A stretch of DNA of 5,176 bases, from contig CAKPAT010000084.1 in assembly GCA_934133155.1 (NCBI GenBank), positions 1 to 5,176 on the forward strand, given 5' to 3'. A program made the translations under genes and the position numbers. This DNA is from an uncultured Bacilli bacterium. GTDB taxonomy: Bacteria; Bacillota_I; Bacilli_A; RF39; UBA660. Below the pieces are notes generated by a model. It ran no database searches. It saw only the letters and a list, made by a program, of their open reading frames with translations, and had not been told where the DNA came from. Positions 5,149-5,176 of this stretch are shown here, piece after piece (positions within the stretch are counted from its first letter, which is position 1; each line of letters opens with the position of its first letter).

Positions 5149-5176
5149 ATGTGTATTTTCATAAGAAAATGCACAT
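5149..5176. repeat. 12-bp hairpin at the window edge
   Basis: ATGTGTATTTTC (5149-5160) pairs over its full length with GAAAATGCACAT (5165-5176), with a single T-G wobble, around the loop ATAA. It runs to the last base, so a following T-run cannot be judged. It could be a terminator for the small acidic gene or another member of the TGCAC-containing palindromes nearby. Confidence 0.5.

Overview
The window reads as ordinary chromosome of an AT-rich, low-GC Gram-positive bacterium (Bacillota/Mycoplasmatota-like, perhaps an uncultured gut lineage; this is inference from style and not a taxonomic match). The evidence is strong GGAGG-type Shine-Dalgarno sites, extended -10 promoters, a T-box leader on a tRNA synthetase operon, a tRNA gene with encoded CCA, U-tract terminators and strongly T-ended codons. 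The three Trp codons seen in the called genes are TGG and no called gene contains an in-frame TGA, which fits the standard code, although no gene here ends in TGA either (three TAG, two TAA).

Layout from left to right: (1) positions 1-162 are a promoter region with a GTGCAC palindrome, a spaced pair of TGTCAAAA repeats and an extended -10 promoter. (2) A two-gene operon (163-938) encodes a putative degenerate metallopeptidase-like protein, in which the HExxH glutamate appears replaced by Trp, and an unrecognised 80-residue protein. It ends at a terminator that overlaps the last codons. (3) A phenylalanine T-box riboswitch (about 969-1179) controls pheS (1200-2258) and pheT (2245-4629), the two subunits of phenylalanyl-tRNA synthetase, overlapping by 14 bases. 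(4) A compact intergenic block (4615-4876) holds two terminators facing right, a terminator facing left, a minus-strand tRNA-Cys(GCA) with a near-consensus promoter, and a weak divergent promoter. (5) A small acidic hypothetical protein (4877-5107) is followed by a second copy of the GTGCAC palindrome in inverted orientation and a strong 12-bp hairpin that runs to the window edge.

The dominant function is charging tRNA-Phe. Uncharged tRNA-Phe would pair with the UUC specifier and the UGGU bulge of the leader, allowing read-through into pheST, whose alpha2beta2 product charges the same tRNA. The tRNA-Cys gene and the small hypothetical genes have no visible functional link to this. No mobile element, CRISPR array, defence system or clearly new system is visible. 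The most unusual items are the E-less HxxxH protein with its small partner gene, and the GTGCAC palindromes near both window ends. Four apparent longest-ORF starts were corrected using ribosome binding sites and transcription signals.
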